64,000 bases of DNA from Agelas oroides (GCA_949130485.1 OX422184.1:25042917-25106916), one strand, 5' to 3'; shown: positions 21,902-34,674, numbered from the stretch's first letter. The notes: generated from the letters alone by a model not told the origin. Made by a program: numbers and translations.

Positions 21902-24900
21902 ATGGTACAGCCGGCATCATTCATTGTTCTTGTGGCAGCACTGCTCATTAACACCCTCTCCTGCTGCTCTGCTGAGAATGTGTACTGTGTCACACCCACT
22001 GTCTCCTCATGCTCATCCTGCCCCCACAATAACCACTGTGCCACACTCTCTGAGTATGCACGAGAAGCTCAACTGTATTTTACTGCTGACACTACTATGG
22101 TGTTCTTGCCAGGTGACCATACTCTTGATACAAATATCACAGTTGCCAATGTAGCTAGGCTGACCATGCGTGGAGAGTCTTCCTCAGGCAACAGAGTAAC
22201 TGTGGTTTGCAACGGGTCAGTTGGCCTCAGCTTCACAGGTATGGTGGACATCAAAATAGATTATTTGGCTTTTACATTTTGCCACAGGAAATCACATGGG
22301 ACTGATCACATTGGTAACTATACTCTTCTTTTGCACTCTACACAATCTGCTGAACTAGTTAACTGTTCTTTCCATGACAACCCTAGCACTGCACTTGTAG
22401 TGAATAACACCAACATTACTCTGTCAGGGAACAGTGAGTTCACACACAACCACGGGTATAAGGGAGGTGGTATTACTGCTCTTAGTAGCAACCTAACATT
22501 CACTGGGAACACAACCTTCCTTGATAATAGTGCATTATGGTATGGACCATTCATCTGTTGTCGTGGTCCTGGTGGTGCAATCTCTGCATTTTACAACACT
22601 GTGCTTAGCTTCAGTGGAAACAATAGCTTCATCAACAACTCAGCAGCTGTTGGTCCTGGTGGTGCAATCCATGCATCAAGCAATACTGTACTTAGCTTCA
22701 ATGGAACTAACAACTTTATTAACAACTTAGCTGGTGAAGGTGGCGCAATCTCTGCATCAGGTAATACTTCAATTAGCTTCAATGGAACCAGCAACTTCAT
22801 CTACAACTCAGCCAACTGGAATGGTGGTGCTGTCAGGACAGTAAGCCATACTGCACTTAGCTTCAACAACTCAGCAGCAAATGTAGGTGGTGCAATCTCC
22901 ACACTTATGAATAATGTTCTTAGCTTCGATGGAACCAACAACTTTATCAAGAACTCAGTAGACTTAGGTGATGTTGGTGCAATTAATTCATGGGACTATA
23001 ATGTAATTAGCTTCAACGGAATCAGCAACTTCACCAACAACTTTGCGGCAAGTGTTGGTGGTGCAATCTACACACACAGTACTGTACTTACCCTCAATGG
23101 AACCAGCACCTTTCTCAACAACTGCGCAGTATATGGTGGTGCTATCTATGCACAGTATAACAGTACACTAACCTTACGTGAAACTATTCATTTTACTAAC
23201 AATGGAGGTAATAAACGGAATAGAAGTAATAGTAGAAGTGGAGGTGGAGTGTACATGGGACTAAAATGCACTTTCTCCATTTCGCCTAACACAACTGTGT
23301 ATTGGGAGAACAATCATGCAACTTTAGGAGGAGCTATCTATGTTCTCGATGCCAGCCCCATGAGTTACTGTACTATCTTTGCTAAACTTGTACCACAAGA
23401 AAAATGCTTCTTTCAACTTCCTGGCCAGAATCTGTCCAATGGTATTAATGTCAAACTTGTTTTCAAGAACAACTTTGCTGATGTTGCAGGAAGTGTGTTG
23501 TATGGTGGTGCAATAGATAACTGCAAACTCACACATGGCCTGGACTCTGGAAAAGTGTTTAACACGATAGTCCACAACATTGACTCTGATTACAACACAA
23601 CACCAAACATTTCCTCTCACCCATTTTACATGTGCTTATGTAAAAGCAACCTTCCAACTCAATGTAGTATATCTGTGAATGCTTGGTATGGCCGTATGTA
23701 TAAATTTCCACACTCAGTGTACCCTGGTGAGACAATTCAATTATCTGTAGTTGCAGTTGGACAAAGAAATGGAACAGTTCCTAGCACAGTGAGAAGTAGT
23801 ATAAGCTATCTAAACTTTGAAAATGCCAATGAAAAACCTACAGGAGCTCATCTTCGAGATTCTCAATACCTCCAACAGGCACACAACACCTGCACCAAAC
23901 TCAACTACACTGTGTTTTCACTGTATCAGAAAGTTTTCATAAAGTTGCAACCAGGAGGTAGCCCATGTTCAAATCTTTTTCACACAGTACGTGTAGTGAA
24001 GTTAAATCAGACCTGCCCACCTGGATTCAACATCTCTAAGTCTAACAAATCATGTGTCTGTGAGCAAAGACTAGCAAAATATACAAACAGCTGCACTATA
24101 ACAAATGGAGTAAGCCGAATAACACGCAATTCAAACCAACGTTTTTGGGTTGGCTATGATCATCAATCTTATGAACTGATTCTTCACCCACACTGCCCCT
24201 TCGACTACTGTGTTAATGATACTGTGGTCTTTCCTCTCAACAATACAGGCATTCAGTGTGCATACAACAGGTCGGGCCTCTTGTGTGGAGCTTGCAAGAA
24301 AGGTTATAGTATGGTACTGGGCACGTCACAATGCTGGAAGTGTACCAACAACCATCTTGTCTTGCTCATTCCTTTTGCAGTGATGGGAGTAGCATTGGTT
24401 TTCTTCCTCTTTGTTTGCAAACTGACAGTGGCAACAGGAACACTCATGCAGTGGCCTACTGTTCTACGCCAACATTGTTGGAGTCAATCGCACTATCTTT
24501 CTACCAGTGGAATCTACTAATCTTTTTTCACTCTTTATTGCGTGGCTAAACCTTGACTTTTATATTGAGACATGTTTCTATAATGGAATGGATGCCTACA
24601 GCAAAACATGCCTGCAGTTCGTATTTCCGGTATACATTTGGGTGCTAGTAGGACTGATGATTCTTGTTAGCCATTTTTCACAGAAATTTGCAAGGCTGCT
24701 TGGCAACAATCCAGTGTCTATCTTGGCAACACTCATTCTACTGTCGTATACAAAGATCCTTCGTACATTGATTGCTGTACTTTATGTCACCTTTCTTGAA
24801 TATTCAAAATACGACAAAAGTGTGTGGCTATATGATGCAAATATCAACCTTTTAACTGGGAAACACATTCCGCTCTTCTTAGTGGCATTGCTCATCTTCC

Positions 24901-25631
24901 TCTTCCTCTTCCTTCCTTACACTCTGTTGCTTCTCTTTGGTCAGTGGCTGCAGGCCATATCACACCTGAGGCTCTTCTCGTTAGCCAACAGTGCCAGGCT
25001 GAAACCTTTCATGGATTCATACCATGCTCCCTACAAAGCAAAACATCGCTACTGGCCTGGATTGCTGCTTGTGCTTCGCTTTGTTCTTCTTCTAGTGTTT
25101 GCTTTGAATCCTCAGGAAGAGCACAGCATTAACCTGTTATCAATTCTGGTGACAACTGGGCTTCTTGTGGCATGGGCCTGGCTTGGTGGTGGGATCTACA
25201 GGAACTGGTGTCTGGACGCCCTTGAATGTTCATTTGCTCTCAACCTGATCATATTAGCTGCTGCTACTTACCATGTAACCTACCATGTCAATCACTCAAA
25301 ACAAAATCAGCTTGTAGTTGGGTACACCTCTGTCTCCATAGCATTTGCAACATTTATTGGAATTTTGGTTTTTCAGCTGGCAAATGTGACGGGGATCACT
25401 CAATACCTTAAAAGGAAGTGTGCAGCTTTGAAAGTGGCAACGATGAACCAAAATGAAGCTATAGCTGAACCAAGGTCTCCTACTGACTCCCTGCCAGACC
25501 GGCTGTTAAACCCAGATGATTATGAACCATCACTCTACACTCCACAAGGAAATGCTGAGCCAACAGAAGGAGCTAATGAAGCACAGAGAAGGCTAATGTC
25601 TCCTTTGTATACTTACGGCTCCATTAACTAG
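21902..25631 (+). CDS. receptor family gene, near-complete, one 4-base frameshift
   Basis: The start codon is the ATG at 21902, 16 bases after a splice acceptor (AG at 21885-21886). The product would be about 1241 residues without the frameshift. The signal peptide is followed by the longest beta-helix of this subtype (about eight GGAI/FxGTxNFINN-type units, 22560-23245). The Cys-rich module comes next (CPPGF near 24015, LLCGACKKGYSMVLGTSQC near 24280), then the membrane domain and a tail ending PLYTYGSIN. Relative to all paralogues, four extra bases (TGCA at 24447-24450) shift the frame inside the second membrane segment. The downstream frame (from about 24451) is otherwise open to 25631. 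It is either a very young pseudogene or an allele or assembly error. Confidence 0.85.
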
Positions 25632-25842
25632 TTTTGTAACCATGCATAGTTGCCTCAAATTTGATAAATTAATTTACTGTGTGCAATCTTTTTCACTTGT
25701 GTAAGATTTTCAGTAAGTGAGAACATGATTAGCATACTTGTATACAGTTTCACTTGTGTATTACCTGCACATACATACGTAATTCAGTTTCAGCAGGTTG
25801 CAAATTTTTTTCCCATAGACAACAACATTTTATGTACACTTA

Positions 25843-25858
25843 CGGCTCCATTAACTAG
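25843..25858 (+). repeat. echo of the receptor gene's last codons in its 3' flank
   Basis: The sequence cttacggctccattaact repeats the last codons of the gene (about 25612-25630) roughly 230 bases downstream. Similar echoes follow the genes ending at 32971 and 49017. It could be a duplicated end or an alternative terminal exon. Confidence 0.6.
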
Positions 25859-25937
25859 TAATCATTTCACCTCTTGAACTTGGTAACCACAATTTACTGT
25901 GTGCAAACTGTGTAAGCTATTACTATTTTTTGCCTTC

Positions 25938-25943
25938 AATAAA
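25938..25943 (+). terminator. polyadenylation signal AATAAA
   Basis: A canonical signal about 300 bases after the stop codon of the receptor gene ending at 25631, downstream of the echoed coding end. Confidence 0.5.
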
Positions 25944-26992
25944 CAATTCACTGTACTTTCACTTGTGTAAGTTTTCCAGAACATGTTAACATACTTGTAC
26001 GTATGCAGCACATTAGCTTCACTTATGGTAGCTGCACACACATACGCATTCATACATCCTTTTACAGTTTACAATCAATACATCCACAACATTTGTTCTT
26101 GCAGTATTGTTAACTCAAAATGCAGTTTGTTTAACTTCCATACTTTTTTGTGACACAATTTGGTGAGATGATGATCACGTAACAAGGTCTGTGGCGCACC
26201 ATTTTACGTACAACGTAATGGCCATCAACCTTGGCAAGCAGGATTCTGATTCACTAGTATACGAGCATGTGGGGATAGATCTAGTGATCACAGGTACCAT
26301 TATATATTTTTTGCTACATGTGTACATGCTATAGCTAAAACAAAATGCGTTGGCTGCAGGCAACATGTCATGTCTTTGGCATGGAACTGTTCCTCTCCTT
26401 CCGCCCCACCCTGCCCAGACAAAAGGTGGTCTCAGATGAATTTTTGTGTCACTTTTGAACAAAATGAAAAGTAACAACAGTTGCGGTTACACCTTTCATC
26501 AAGTGTGCTGGTAGTGTGTAACACTAATCGTGGGTGACAGTAATTTGAGTACTGTCCTCCTCATTCTCAGCTCAGCACTACCACCTATAACCCTTTTGCT
26601 TTAAAGGTGCAGCTGTGCTTTTCTCCTTCTATACACACTCACTCATACATATGCATACTTATGCACATAAAAAGCACTGTTAATCATCACTGAAGATAGT
26701 CCGCAATTATTAGTTGTTATTTAGTGTATAGTGTGTGTTTAACATTGTGTCATGCACACTGACCATACTTTTGGCTTTGTATTTCTGAACATTCAGGACT
26801 TCAGCCACTGGAGAGATGCTAAAGGAAAACACCCTCCATTCCCCTTGCCCCCTGTCTACCTTAGTAGACATTCATGAGTGATGACAACATGAATTGAAGG
26901 GCTCAGAGTGGTCAGCAACAAGGGACAGCTTTACACGTTAATTCCTAGAAACGTTCAGTGACATAGGTGCTGGTTAAGTGATATTGCAACAT
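25944..26992. other. gene-free stretch
   Basis: No recognisable coding sequence is present. A segment near 26750-26830 (actgaccatacttttggctt onward) is related to about 43875-43940. Confidence 0.5.
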
Positions 26993-27251
26993 CCTGTACA
27001 GTGACACAGCTGCCTCAAAACTTGCTGTACTGTGACATAGCTACCTCAACAAGTTATGTACTGTGACATAGCTACCTCAATAAGTTAAGTACAGTGACAT
27101 AGCTACCTCAATAAGTTAAGTACAGTGACACAGCTACCTCAAAATGTCCTGTACAGTGACATAGCTACCTCAAAATGTCCTGTACAGTGACATAGCTACC
27201 TCAAAATGTCCTGTACAGTGACATAGCTACCTCAAAATGTCCTGTACAGTG
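26993..27251. repeat. ~31-bp minisatellite
   Basis: The unit gtacagtgacatagctacct followed by caaaatgtcct is repeated about eight times. The first units vary and the last four are almost identical. A poly-A run follows. Confidence 0.85.
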
Positions 27252-27704
27252 ATTTAAAAAAAAAAAATGATAAAGTTAGTAGGTGGTCTCTTTAGATAAA
27301 GATTATTGCTGCCTCTGGTTGTACAGAGGACAAGGCTTTCGCTTATAGACAATTTGGAACTCTCCCAAAGAGGGACTTCAGTTGTCTAAATTAGCACAGT
27401 GTGTGGTTCACTAATTTTGTAGCTAAATCTTTTGTACTTCAATACTAGTATACTAGTTTTATACTACTTTTGTAGCTGGCTAACTTTTTTGTAAATTTTG
27501 TACTTTAGTACCTGAGCATGTATATTTGCATGCCTCCTTCCTATCCTCAGATGGGGTGTGGCTACTGACTAATGCCTAAATTAACAGTTTTGAAGTAGTT
27601 CAGTGTGTGGCCAGCATTCTAAAATAGATCTTATGATACTGGATAGCTAGATGCATGGTCTCTGTACATAACTATGAATGGATAACATTATAGTTCTGTG
27701 TACA

Positions 27705-28650
27705 TGAATTGAGTTCAGATAATGCTATACTGACTATTATAGTTTCTGTGTTGTTATGTGTAGTGCCTGGTATTAGAGTAATGATGTTACTTTTTGAGGT
27801 GTGTTACTGAACATTTCTAAGTATGATAGGGGGCTTGTTACTGAACGTGTTTCTAGGTAGGATAGGGGGCTTGTTACTGAACATTTCCAGGTAGGATACA
27901 TGACATTTTGTGGTATGTTACTGAACAATTTGGTGTCTTCCTTTCCAGGAATAACTACTAGAATTGTATAAACTTGAATAAATTTCTAATTCCTAGAAAC
28001 AACTTACTCATTGTACCTAGAATTGTGTAAGCATGTCTGACTGAGTCCTACATGTTCAGGCTGATGTTAATCTGAGTATGAGGGTTTCAATGAATTGCAA
28101 AGCATTATGGTGAGATGCTGTTTGGCAAACCAAATGTTTAGTGGGTTCACAAACTAGGGTTCTGAAGCCTTTGATTGTTAACTCTATACACCTTTGATGG
28201 AATTATGGGGGTGGATGATATTATGTTTGTAATTCTCTTCACTGTATTCACCTGTCACCATCTGCTGGCTATTATCATGGGTCAGAACTGGACAGTAGCC
28301 AGCAGGTGGATGCATAACATCTAGTAAACATGATGTGAGGGGAATGAATTATGTTTGTGAATAGAGTAATCGCTCAGAGGTTGTTCTAACTGATTAGCTC
28401 AGTTCACATTATTGATGTGGTAAATATACAAAGCCCCATCCCAACATCTTTTTACACTACAGCTGCCTCTAGTTATCCTGTCACCCAGAAGCTACAGTAC
28501 TCTAGGCAACACAAAAATCGACTCACAGAAGTATCTTGGTACATATCACCTGTTCATTGATGACAATTTTTGGGTCACAACAACATAATCTCTTCTTAGA
28601 GTGATTTACACTTTACACAATTATATAATGAGCTACAAGTTAGTCAGGAA
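27705..28650. repeat. duplicated segment, copy 2 (matches ~17204-18208)
   Basis: This is the partner of the upstream segment at 17.2-18.2 kb. It includes the hairpin caccatctgctgg ... ccagcaggtgg. It lacks the 749-bp and 949-bp foldback insertions and so serves as an empty-site reference for at least the first. Confidence 0.8.
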
Positions 28651-28849
28651 GTTAGTATATAAGAAGACACACTCTCACAGTATTTGTTCATGCAGAGATG
28701 TAGCCATGGACACTATGACATGCAGAGTTTAATTGTAGCTAAAGTCAATTATTGATTGCTTTCCTTAGCAAACTTCACTCTGCTGTGCTCCTGGAAAGGT
28801 GGGTAGAATTAGAGTGATACAGTTAATGTTATTCATTTTTGCATAAGTA

Positions 28850-29599
28850 GCTACAAGTTCTGGGAACTTAGTCAGGAAGTCAGGTGCATGATTGGAGTAT
28901 ATAAGAACATTGACCTGACACACTCTCACAGTGTTTGTGGATATGATATAGCCATGGACACTATGCAATGCAGTGTCAATGGAAGTTAATTATTGATAAG
29001 CTCTGCTTAGAGTTCCAGCAAAAAAGACGAAGTCAGTCGTTCTACAAACAACAACCCTGAGTCAGATACTACTCTACTGCATGTGCTTCTGTAAAGGTCA
29101 GTTGAATCTGTATATATAGCCATTGCATGTTTAGTATGGCAGCATGTTGCATGCAGCTTCAACAAAAGTTGAACCCTACAGTGCACTGTAGCTCTCACTT
29201 ATTAATTGTTGACTTATGACCCTTTTAGTATGTGGCCTTTAGTCAAAGAAGCCAAAAGTTGTCTCAACTTGAGACGGTAGCTAAACTTAAACAGTAAAAA
29301 TGCTGAGGACTAAATTCTTGTTTCAGTAGGGGTATTGGAATTCAAACTAATCGTTAAAACTGGAAATTCAAACTACACTAAGCAAAGCTCATTTTCAGAA
29401 TCTAAAAGTTCAGTAAACTAAAAACAAGCTGGTCACACTTAGGAATGCAACTTTTTACTGAAACATTATGAATGAAACTTGAACAGGAGCAGCAAACTTA
29501 ATGGCCACATTTTGATAAAATGGATGATTTTGCAGATAATGACTTTAAGTAACTCTTAAAATTGTCATGCTTGTTATACCAATCTCTACTCTTCTGCAG
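28850..29599 (+). promoter_or_regulatory. conserved upstream region with leader splice acceptor
   Basis: It is homologous to 19176-19946. The block gatgattttgcagataatga occurs about 75 bases before the acceptor and is seen again ahead of the other copies. The acceptor ctcttctgcag ends at 29599, 12 bases before the start codon. Confidence 0.5.
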
Positions 29600-29611
29600 T
29601 TGTCACAACAC

Positions 29612-32600
29612 ATGATGGCTCAGTCCACGACAATCATGGTTCTTGTGGCAGCAATGCTCATTAACACTTGCTGCTCTGCTGAGAATGTGTACTGTGTCAC
29701 ACCCACTACTACCTCATGCTCATCCTGCCCTCACAATAACCACTGTGCCACACTCTCTGAGTATGCACAAGAAGCTCAACTGTATTTTACTTCTGACACC
29801 ACTATGGTGTTCTTGCCAGGTGACCATGTTCTTGATACAAACATCACAGTTGCCAATGTAGCCAGGCTGACACTGCATGGAGAATCTTTCTCAGGCAACA
29901 GAGCAACAGTTGTTTGCAGTGGGTCAGTTGGCCTCGGCTTCACAAGTATGGTGGACCTCAAAATAGATTCTTTGGCTTTTACATCTTGCAACAGGCAATT
30001 TGCTATTGCTCTACCTAATTATATTCCACTTCCTTTTCACACTATTATTTTCCATGTGGCTCTCCTTTTGCACTCTACACATGCTGAACTAGTGAATTGT
30101 TCCTTCCATGACAACCTTGGCACTGCACTCTTAGTGAATAACACCAACATTACTCTGTCAGGAAACAGTGAGTTCACACATAACAACCAACTTCTTGAAG
30201 AGTTTGTCTGTGGCAGTAGCTGTATAAGAGGAGGTGCTGTCGCTGCAGTCAATAGCAATCTAATATTCACTGGAAACACAACTTTCCTTGAAAATAGTGG
30301 ATATCTCTCTTATGTGTTTTCTTGGGGTGCAATCGTCACATACAATACTGTATTTAACTTCACCGGTACTAGCAACTTTATCAACAACTCAGCTGAACAG
30401 GGTGGTGGTGCAATCTTCGCATACAACAATACTGTAATTAACTTCACCGGTACTAGCAACTTCATCAACAACTCAGCTTACTCTGTTGGTGGTGCAATCT
30501 TCGCATTCAACAATGCTGTAATTAGCTTCAATGGAATCAGCAACTTCATCAACAACTCAGCTGACTCTGTTGGTTCAGGTGGTGCAATCTGTGCAGAGAC
30601 TAACATTACACTGACTTTCAATGGAACTGTTAATTTTACTAACAATACAGGCAGAAGTGGAGGTGGAGTGTACATGGGACTAAAATGCACTTTCTCCATT
30701 TTGCCTCACACAACTGTGTACTGGGAGAACAATCATGCAACATTGGGAGGAGCTATCTTTGTTCACGATGCCAGCCCTATAAGTTACTGTACATCACTTG
30801 CTGCACTTGTACCAAAAGAAGAATGCTTCTTTCAACTCCCTGGCCAGAATCTGTCCAGTGGTATTGATGTCAATCTTGTTTTCAAGGATAACTCTGCTAG
30901 TGATGCAGGAAGTGTGTTATATGGTGGTGCAATAGATAACTGCAAACTCACTCATGGCCTGGACTCAAACAGCTCTGGTGAAGTGTTTAACATGCTAGTC
31001 CACACTGAAAACGATAATGATTACAACAGAAATTCAAACATTTCCTCTGACCCACTACACATTTGCCCATGTGAAAACAATCTTCCAAACTGTAGTAAGC
31101 CCTGGTATGATGTTCCACATCCAGTCGATCCTGGTGAAATATTTCAAGTTTCTGTGGTCGCAGTTGGACAAAGAAACGGAACAGTTTCCAGCACAGTAAT
31201 AAGTAATATAGAGAAAGATCCACAGACTCACCGTTTACAAAAAGCAAACAATACCTGCACCACATTAAGCTATGCTGTATCGTCCAAGTCTCGGTATGTG
31301 TGGATAGAGTTACATGCAGATGGTACCCCATGTCGTGATAAACTAGGAATTGAAGTGACCTTATATCAGGCCTGTCCACCTGGCTTTATCCTCTCTGAGT
31401 CAGCAAGATCATGTGTCTGTGAGCCAAGACTCGCAGAATATACAAACAACTGCACTATAACAAACAAATTAGGCCAAATAACACGCAATAATGGCAAACA
31501 GTTCTGGGTTGGATATGATAATGACTCTGATGAACTGATTCTCCATGCACAGTGCCCCTTTGACTACTGTGTCAATCATACAGTGGTATTTCCTCTCAAC
31601 GATACAGACAAACAGTGTGCTTACAGATCAGGCCTCTTGTGTGGAGCTTGCAAGAAAGGTTACAGTCTTGTACTAGGCACATCTCGATGCGAGAAGTGTA
31701 CCGACAGCCATCTCTTCTTGCTCATCCCTTTCGCAGTGATGGGAGTAGCACTGGTCTTCTTGCTCCTAGTCTGCAAACTGACAGTGGCAACAGGAACACT
31801 CAGTGGACTAATGTTCTATGCTAATCTTATTGCAGTTAATCATACCAGCTTTCTACCAGTAGAATCTACTACAACTCCCTTTTCAATCTTCATTGCATGG
31901 CTAAACCTTGACTTTGGTGTTGAGACATGTTTCTACAATGGAATGGACGCCTACGGCAAAACATGGCTGCAGTTCGTGTTTCCAGTATATATCTGGGTGC
32001 TAGTAGGGCTCGTGATTCTTGTTAGCCATTTCTCACGCAGATTTGCAAAGTTGCTTGGCAATAACCCAGTTTCAGTCTTGTCAACACTCATCCTCCTCTC
32101 ATATACAAAGCTCCTCCGCACACTGATCACCGTGCTTTATGTCACCTACCTTGAATATCCAACATATAACAGAATGGTGTGGCTATATGATGCAAACATT
32201 GACTATCTCAGTGGCAAACACATTCCACTGTATATAGTGGCAGTGCTTGTCTTCCTCTTCCTCTTTCTTCCTTACACTCTCTTGCTTCTCTTTGGTCAGT
32301 GGCTGCAGGCCATATCGCACCTGAGGTTCTTCTCATGGGTCAACAGTGCCAGGCTGAAAGCTTTCATGGATTCATACCACGCTCCTTACAAAGCAAAACA
32401 TCGCTACTGGCCTGGACTATTGCTAGTGCTTCGCTGTGTTCTTCTTTTAGTGTTTGCCTTCAACATTCATGAAGAACTTAGCATTAATCTGCTTGCAATT
32501 CTAGCGGGAACTGGGATTCTTGTAGTATGGGCATGGGTCAGTGGGGGAGTCTACAAGAACTGGTGTCTAGATGCCCTGGAAGGCTCCTTTGCTCTGAACT

Positions 32601-32971
32601 TGATCATCTTAGCTGCTGCCACCTACCATGTCAAACTTTCGGGAGGAAACCAGCTTGCAGTTTGGTACACCTCTGTCTCCATAGCATTTGCAACGTTCAT
32701 TGCAATTCTTGCTTTTCACCTGGCAAATGTGACAGGCATCACTCAATACCTTAAAAGGAAGTGCAAAGCTTTTAAACTAGCAATCAGAAATCAAGAACCG
32801 AAGTCTCCTACGGACTCCCTGCCAGATCGGTTGATAAACCCAGAGGAGTATGAAGTACCATTCCACACTCCACAAGGACATGCCGATGCTGAGCTGACAG
32901 AAGAAGAAGAAATGATCAATGAAGCACAGGGAAGGCTAACTGTGTATACTTGTGACTCCACTAATAATTAG
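29612..32971 (+). CDS. beta-helix repeat, Cys-rich, multi-membrane receptor-like protein (intact copy)
   Basis: An intact frame of 1119 residues starts at the first of two tandem ATGs (MMAQSTTIMVLV); the longer frame from 29567 crosses a splice acceptor and is not used. The signal peptide ends near CCSA. The ectodomain has the shortest repeat tract in the cluster (about four FxGTxNFINN units, residues 213-350). Then come GGGVYMG, the Cys-rich module (CPPGF near 588, LLCGACKKGYSLVLGTSRC near 675) and about 8-9 membrane segments from 700 to 1045. The tail carries SPTDSLPDRLIN, an acidic TEEEE run and the end VYTCDSTNN. Topology suggests a large glycosylated ectodomain on a polytopic membrane core; signalling partner unknown. 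Confidence 0.88.
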   Translation: MMAQSTTIMVLVAAMLINTCCSAENVYCVTPTTTSCSSCPHNNHCATLSEYAQEAQLYFTSDTTMVFLPGDHVLDTNITVANVARLTLHGESFSGNRATVVCSGSVGLGFTSMVDLKIDSLAFTSCNRQFAIALPNYIPLPFHTIIFHVALLLHSTHAELVNCSFHDNLGTALLVNNTNITLSGNSEFTHNNQLLEEFVCGSSCIRGGAVAAVNSNLIFTGNTTFLENSGYLSYVFSWGAIVTYNTVFNFTGTSNFINNSAEQGGGAIFAYNNTVINFTGTSNFINNSAYSVGGAIFAFNNAVISFNGISNFINNSADSVGSGGAICAETNITLTFNGTVNFTNNTGRSGGGVYMGLKCTFSILPHTTVYWENNHATLGGAIFVHDASPISYCTSLAALVPKEECFFQLPGQNLSSGIDVNLVFKDNSASDAGSVLYGGAIDNCKLTHGLDSNSSGEVFNMLVHTENDNDYNRNSNISSDPLHICPCENNLPNCSKPWYDVPHPVDPGEIFQVSVVAVGQRNGTVSSTVISNIEKDPQTHRLQKANNTCTTLSYAVSSKSRYVWIELHADGTPCRDKLGIEVTLYQACPPGFILSESARSCVCEPRLAEYTNNCTITNKLGQITRNNGKQFWVGYDNDSDELILHAQCPFDYCVNHTVVFPLNDTDKQCAYRSGLLCGACKKGYSLVLGTSRCEKCTDSHLFLLIPFAVMGVALVFLLLVCKLTVATGTLSGLMFYANLIAVNHTSFLPVESTTTPFSIFIAWLNLDFGVETCFYNGMDAYGKTWLQFVFPVYIWVLVGLVILVSHFSRRFAKLLGNNPVSVLSTLILLSYTKLLRTLITVLYVTYLEYPTYNRMVWLYDANIDYLSGKHIPLYIVAVLVFLFLFLPYTLLLLFGQWLQAISHLRFFSWVNSARLKAFMDSYHAPYKAKHRYWPGLLLVLRCVLLLVFAFNIHEELSINLLAILAGTGILVVWAWVSGGVYKNWCLDALEGSFALNLIILAAATYHVKLSGGNQLAVWYTSVSIAFATFIAILAFHLANVTGITQYLKRKCKAFKLAIRNQEPKSPTDSLPDRLINPEEYEVPFHTPQGHADAELTEEEEMINEAQGRLTVYTCDSTNN

Positions 32972-33360
32972 TTTTTTACTGTTTCCATTCGTCTCAACTT
33001 AATGCTGCGTGCAGTATCATACTAGTTTGACTTTTGTAAAGTTACCAGTAGTTTTACCTGAGCATGTATGTTTTCTTGCTTGAATGTTTTCAATGTAGTT
33101 AGATTTGCCATTATTGATGAAATTGTGTTTCTCATAATAACAATGTTAGTGCTTGTACTGACAAACCATGTTGCGACTGAAACAGTCCTTCTGCATGGTA
33201 TAACATCTGTAGGCAACTGGTCATGTAAACAGTGTATGATATGTGCGTTCATGTGTGAAAGAGCAGGAATGCATTAGAGCACCAACTAGGTGTTTATGTA
33301 GCAGCACTGAGCTGCTTTTTGTACAGCGAGCTGCTGCTTTCATCATCTATTCATCACAAG

Positions 33361-33434
33361 GAAGGCTAACTGCTGTGTATACTTGTGACTCTACTAACAG
33401 TTTTGTAACTTTTTGCTTCAAAGGTGTCAATAAA
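33361..33434 (+). repeat. echo of the coding end, followed by AATAAA
   Basis: aaggctaactgctgtgtata and the following ACTTGTGACTCTACTAA repeat the last 45 or so bases of the gene ending at 32971. AATAAA lies at 33429-33434. The same layout follows the 45162 copy. It is a duplicated end or an alternative last exon. Confidence 0.6.
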
Positions 33435-33519
33435 AAATAGTTTATGCTAGGAATATGCTGTACGTGTGCAGCACTAATTTGACTTTTTGCGTTAGCTACT
33501 TCATACACTGTTGATGTTA

Positions 33520-34300
33520 GCTAGCACATATACTGGCAAACCACACTGTCACTGAAGCAGTCCTTGGACCACAGGCTTGCACACAGTGGCGTAGCTACAC
33601 CCGGGCATACCCGGGCCTGTGCCCACGTAAAATTCGCTGGTGCCCGGGTATAAAATAATGTAGAAAGCTATAAGGTAAAAGATCAGTTATGATACTTAGA
33701 AATACACCTGTAGTGGTTCTGTCAACGATAAGGATGGCCTGAAATCAGTTTTTGTTTACTACCAAGCTGGACCTCTAGCTCTACAACCGGAGTAATGCGA
33801 TTGAAAGAGCTTTACGGTGTACTGAGCTCAGGCAGGCACTCTATCACTCCTCACCTCACATTAACACTCACATACACACAACACCCCCCACCACACAGTC
33901 ATGGTTCATGTACATGTACATTCACCCCCCCATACACACAGTCATTGGTCCACATACGTGTGCATCCACCCATACCAACCCCCCTCGCTCCCCCCCCCCC
34001 CCCCCCCGTACACACACCACATAGAGTGACATCTCCTGCCTTTTCCCTGGAAGCGCCATGTGCTCACCTTCCTCACCGTGCTGCTCTTCTTCTCGTCACT
34101 GTCAGTACATTCCCATCAGATGCCAAATCAAACCAGGATCAATTTTATCATGCTAATTTTCTGGGGAGCATGCCCCCAGCACACCTATAGCTAGGAGGGC
34201 TGGTAGTAATTATGAGAAGTTTTGGCCATGAATATGAGTCGATCAATTCAGCTAGTAGTATTTCAGCCTACAATACAGGTGTACGCATTACGTTTGTGGA
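33520..34300. repeat. 3' flank duplicated at 49560-50230
   Basis: Blocks shared in order include actggcaaaccacactgtca, ctgaagcagtccttggacca, actaccaagct, gacctctagctctacaa and gctcaggcaggcac, then a CA-rich region. The gene plus its flank was therefore duplicated as a unit. A poly-C run lies at about 33989-34007. Confidence 0.75.
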
Positions 34301-34480
34301 TGAATCACTAAAGTTAATTGCAGGTCTCAATGAACACTGTGCTTCTGTATTCTGGTAGGAGAGTTTGTGATTATATGATGCAAATGCAGCAAGTCTAACG
34401 AACAAGCCTAAAATTGACTAAAGTGAGAAGCAACAGACTGAGGTCTATACCCAGAGATCAAAGTTAGTTGCAAAGTTATA

Positions 34481-34674
34481 GTTGCTTATCTTCCTCTTCC
34501 TCTTTCTTCCTTACACTCTCTTGCTACTCTTTGGTCAGTCGCTGCAGGATATATCGCACATGAGGCTCTTCTCATGGGTCAACAGTACCAGCTAGGCTGA
34601 AAGCTTTCATGGATTCATACCATGCTCCCAACAAAGCAAATCGTCACTTCTGGCTGGACTGCTGCTTGCGCTTG
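34481..34674 (+). pseudogene. isolated membrane-domain fragment of the receptor family
   Basis: It matches about 32245-32440 of the intact gene: the segment encoding FLFLPYTLLLLFGQ, SHLRLFSWVNS and MDSYHAP. An extra 'gcta' sits at 34593-34596, with other small changes and no flanking family sequence. It is a dispersed dead fragment. Confidence 0.85.

Noticed and set aside
26993..27251. CRISPR-like regular repeats
   Set aside because: The units are contiguous with no unique spacers, and the window is eukaryotic; it is a minisatellite.
29567..29611. Upstream ATG as the start of the 29612 receptor (and likewise 21821, 45117, 19915)
   Set aside because: The extension runs across a conserved splice acceptor and lacks a signal-peptide character; paralogues agree on the later ATG.
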